DNA of 5,531 bases, from NCBI GenBank assembly GCA_011620445.1, contig WOZB01000147.1:1-5531 (forward strand), read 5' to 3'. Below the pieces are notes generated by a model, which did no database searches, had not been told where the DNA came from, and saw nothing but the letters and a program-made list of their open reading frames with translations. This DNA comes from Anaerolineaceae bacterium. Lineage in GTDB: Bacteria > Chloroflexota > Anaerolineae > Anaerolineales > Anaerolineaceae. The first letter of the stretch is position 1. Each line of letters opens with the position of its first letter. The position numbers and the translations under genes are program-made. Of this stretch, positions 3,530-5,531 are shown one piece after another.

Positions 3530-5531
3530 GCGAACTTGTGAACGCCTGGCCTCAGATCCGCGCAGCCCTCAGCCCCAACCCGGCGCTGCAGGGTCTGGTG
3601 GATTCCTGCCTGGCCACTTACGACGGCGTTTACACCCTTTCTGCCCCGCCTGGCACTTTCCCAGCCCTGGCCGCCAGCTACCCCGATCTGGCCCACCAGG
3701 TCTTTACCATTACCCAGCAACCGCTGCGCGTACAGGTGTTTGAGCAGCATACCTCAAGTGAAGTTTCCCTCAGTCTTTCAGATGAGGTAAAGTTCCCATC
3801 CACCAGGAAAACGATCGCCGAAATGCGCGTTTCACCCCAAACGACTGGCGCTTCGCCCGAATCCATGCACCTTTCCGCGGGGGCCAGCACCGTCACAGAT
3901 GCCATTCTGCAACCAGAATCCATCGCCGCGGTGCCTATGTACTTGCTGCGCTTCATCCCCTACGTTGGTACCGACGCTGTGTTGGTAGCTATCGCCCTGC
4001 GCCAGGCTTTTTACCGCCTTGGCAAGACGCGTGGCCTTGAACAGAGCGCCCCCAGGGCGGGCGACAAAGTGAGCCTGGAGGTCGAGCGCATTTTGAGCAT
4101 GCTTGGCGGCGCGCTCAGCCGGGCAACTTACTTCCGCCTGATGAAAAGCGGCGCTTTGGATTGGTTTGTGACCAATCTTGGTTCGGGCCACCAGGTGGTG
4201 CGCGGCCAGGTGCAGCGCCTGCCCAACGAATACCAGTACCGCGGCGCACTGCTCACCCCGGGTGACGCCTCCGATTTGGCCGATTGCCTGCTTTCCCTCG
4301 GTCTGACGGAAAACCCGGCCAAAGCCCTGGCCTCAGCCCTGGCCACCCCGCGCAACCAGATCCTCCAATTCCCCTATCGCGTGCCAGGCAGAGGGCGCTT
4401 CACCGAAGCTCTCTCCGTGGCGGACCTGCTGCGTCAGCTGCTGCCCAATACGCGCCTCAACCCTGAGCTATTGGCGCTTTGCGACGCCCTTTCCACCGCC
4501 CTCATCCGCCCGGAAAGCTTTTTGGCGGTGCCCTGGTACTGGTTTAAAAAGGTTTTGCCCGCGATGGGCACAGATTTGGGCGGCTTATACCTGATGGCGC
4601 GCGCCTGCGGCTATACCGATTGGGCCAGCGGCAAAGACCGTGACCGCTTCTGGGTGCAGGGAGGCGAAGCCACTTTGCAAGCTTGGGTGCGTTCAAAGTC
4701 GCTGCCACGCATGATCCCTGCCGAAAAGACCTCTTCAGCCGGCCGGCCCCGCAAAGAAGCCGTACAAAGCCAGTCTGATTATGTGCGTGCCTGGCGGGAA
4801 CGCTCGCGGGAGCTGGCGCGTGGTTACCTGCTGCGCAGCGCCACCCGCGTGGGTAAGGCGGACCCGAGCCAGACCGATTGGCAGCTGCGTGTGGGCCAAA
4901 CCGCCCTCACCAGCGAAGACCAGACCCTGCGCGATGCCGTCTACGCTTTTTTGTGCGCCGCGGACAAGATCAGCCCTGCCCTGCCGGAGGCCTTGCTGGC
5001 CCTGCGCCACAGCCCGGGTTTGCAAAATGCCCTGCTGGCCGCCGCCCACTACCTGGAGGATGGAACGCCTTTAGCCCTCCCTTCGAAGGGGGTCCGTGAA
5101 GCAGGGGGGAAGGGTCTTTCATCCTGTCACTCTGAGCGCAGCGAAGAGTCTTCACCTAGCGATTCTGAACCAGAAGATCCTTCGCAAAATATGCTCAGGA
5201 TGACAAAAGGAAACCAGATTACCGCGCAAAATAAGCTCGCGATGACAAAATTGGGTGCTGGTCATTGCGAGGAGCGCGAGCAACGAAGCAATCCGGGTTT
5301 AATCTCCGTAACTTGTCATTCTGAGCGCAGTGCAGAATCTTCCAGAACCGAATCTGGTGGCATTCCTCTCTTAGGGCAAACCTCCACCACGGCAAATTAT
5401 CCATTAATTTGTCATTTTGAGACGCTCATTCAAGAAGGGATTTGTCATTCTGAGACCCTCAGCGAGGCTGGCATTTGTCATTTTGAGACTCTCAGGCAAG
5501 CTTTAAATTGTTATTTTGAGACCCTTGTCGC
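3526..5531 (+). CDS. DnaA domain I-like, putative winged-helix replication-type protein (open at window end, 668+ aa)
   Basis: Residues ~8-73 resemble the DnaA N-terminal domain I: an early Trp, then DGVYTLSAPPGTF, ASYPDLAHQVF and QPLRVQVFE. A polar linker (~74-133) follows. Then comes a module with PMYLLRFIPYVGTDAVLVAI (137-156), ILSMLGGALSRATYFRL (189-205, helix-turn-helix-like) and PNEYQYRGALLTPGDASDL (233-251). A second related module starts VPWYWFKKVLPAMGTDLGGL (335-354) and includes RDRFWVQGGEATLQAW (372-387). There is no Walker motif. A role in replication initiation or regulation is inferred and unproven. From about residue 517 the frame runs through dispersed repeat DNA and then 11-residue tandem repeats without a stop. 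The ATG at 3526 overlaps the upstream TGA; 3520 is the other possible start, and an in-frame stop at 3478 rules out longer ones. The ribosome site is weak (CAGG). Upstream, the AAA ATPase could supply the missing ATPase function. Confidence 0.82.
   Translation, partial: MSELVNAWPQIRAALSPNPALQGLVDSCLATYDGVYTLSAPPGTFPALAASYPDLAHQVFTITQQPLRVQVFEQHTSSEVSLSLSDEVKFPSTRKTIAEMRVSPQTTGASPESMHLSAGASTVTDAILQPESIAAVPMYLLRFIPYVGTDAVLVAIALRQAFYRLGKTRGLEQSAPRAGDKVSLEVERILSMLGGALSRATYFRLMKSGALDWFVTNLGSGHQVVRGQVQRLPNEYQYRGALLTPGDASDLADCLLSLGLTENPAKALASALATPRNQILQFPYRVPGRGRFTEALSVADLLRQLLPNTRLNPELLALCDALSTALIRPESFLAVPWYWFKKVLPAMGTDLGGLYLMARACGYTDWASGKDRDRFWVQGGEATLQAWVRSKSLPRMIPAEKTSSAGRPRKEAVQSQSDYVRAWRERSRELARGYLLRSATRVGKADPSQTDWQLRVGQTALTSEDQTLRDAVYAFLCAADKISPALPEALLALRHSPGLQNALLAAAHYLEDGTPLALPSKGVREAGGKGLSSCHSERSEESSPSDSEPEDPSQNMLRMTKGNQITAQNKLAMTKLGAGHCEEREQRSNPGLISVTCHSERSAESSRTESGGIPLLGQTSTTANYPLICHFETLIQEGICHSETLSEAGICHFETLRQALNCYFETLV
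5125..5205. repeat. Imperfect long inverted repeat A
   Basis: TGTCA...CTGAGC...GCGAAG...TCTTC (5125-5153) is the inverse of GAAGATCCTTCGC...GCTCAGGATGACA (5173-5205), with mismatches. The ends are TGTCA and TGACA. This is the shape of a REP/MITE-like palindromic unit. Confidence 0.6.
5217..5293. repeat. Imperfect long inverted repeat B
   Basis: GATTACC...GCTCGCGATGAC (5217-5246) pairs imperfectly with GTCATTGCGAGG...GAAGCAATC (5261-5293). The left arm is homologous to the head of the 75-bp units at 3272 and 3347. Confidence 0.55.
5314..5343. repeat. Second copy of the CHSERS-type module
   Basis: TGTCATTCTGAGCGCAG followed by TGCAGAATCTTCC repeats the module at 5125-5153 in the same orientation and the same reading frame, giving CHSERSAES against CHSERSEES. 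Confidence 0.65.
5407..5531. repeat. 33-bp tandem repeat encoding 11-residue units (3.8 copies, open at window end)
   Basis: Units start at 5407, 5440, 5473 and 5506 (the last cut by the window end). They translate as ICHFETLIQEG, ICHSETLSEAG, ICHFETLRQAL and NCYFETLV. The nucleotide core is TGTCATTTTGAGAC, related to the TGTCATTCTGAG head of the dispersed repeat, so the array probably arose by amplifying that fragment. The in-frame period keeps the large CDS open. Confidence 0.8.

Larger units (their letters stand above)
5072..5531. repeat. Composite dispersed-repeat block 2, in-frame in the large CDS
   Basis: It starts with CCCTTCGAAGGG (5079-5090) and GTCCGTGAAGC, the same head module as in block 1. 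CACTCTGAGCGCAGCGAAGA and related modules follow. Translated pieces include VREAG, CHSERSEES, NQITAQNKLAMTK, CHCEERERASNP and CHSERSAES. There is no stop for 150 codons. The change from conserved-looking protein to repeat is abrupt at about 5065-5072, suggesting insertion into, or an extension of, the gene. Confidence 0.82.

Noticed and set aside
3025..3750. Minus-strand open frame of 241 codons
   Set aside because: It overlaps the start of the large plus-strand gene and consists mostly of the reverse complement of the repeat block, with no domain and no ribosome site.
4564..4573. ATGGGCACAG, a half-site of the parS-like palindrome
   Set aside because: Only one half matches; the left half is not symmetric (GCCCGCG), so it is weaker than the three perfect palindromes and likely chance within coding sequence.

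Overview
The window looks like the maintenance core of a replicon or integrative element: two divergent gene groups around one AT-rich control region. No rRNA, tRNA, CRISPR array, transposase or recombinase was seen. The host is not certain. Gene GC is moderate to high, and the dispersed repeats (translated as CHSERSEES-like and CHCEER-like strings) are of a kind I associate from memory with environmental genomes such as Chloroflexota/Anaerolineae. That assignment is an inference only.

Left arm, minus strand. A complete ParA-type Walker ATPase (927-1757) is followed by a ParB-type gene (861 down to the window edge, 5' part only). Between them, and again in the parA leader, lies the same 18-bp perfect palindrome CTGTGCCCATGGGCACAG (885-902 and 1887-1904). 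A 14-bp core copy sits inside the ATPase gene on the right arm (2348-2361). These are strong candidates for the centromere/operator sites (parS) of this partition system.

Centre, 1758-2085. A 328-bp non-coding region carries the parA promoter (minus strand, extended -10), a perfect 10+10 bp inverted repeat that overlaps its -35, a very AT-rich stretch (25 G/C in 1921-2020), and a sigma70-like promoter facing right.

Right arm, plus strand. An ExeA/TniB-like AAA ATPase (2086-2922) is followed by a promoter built on a palindrome that shares the 9-mer TTTACAAGT with the central inverted repeat. Next comes a repeat-derived open frame (2978-3529), then a large protein (3526 to the window end and open). 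The large protein has a DnaA domain I-like N-terminus and a duplicated module that may include winged-helix segments, but no ATPase domain. This makes a split replication initiator possible: the ATPase and the DnaA-I/DNA-binding parts would be on separate neighbouring genes.

Repeat blocks at 3084-3480 and 5072-5531 are related. Both are open in the same reading frame of the repeat, and the second lies in-frame inside the large protein and runs into 33-bp (11-residue) tandem repeats at the window end. Together the genes suggest copy control and segregation of a low-copy replicon, or of an element that behaves like one; this is inferred from families and context.
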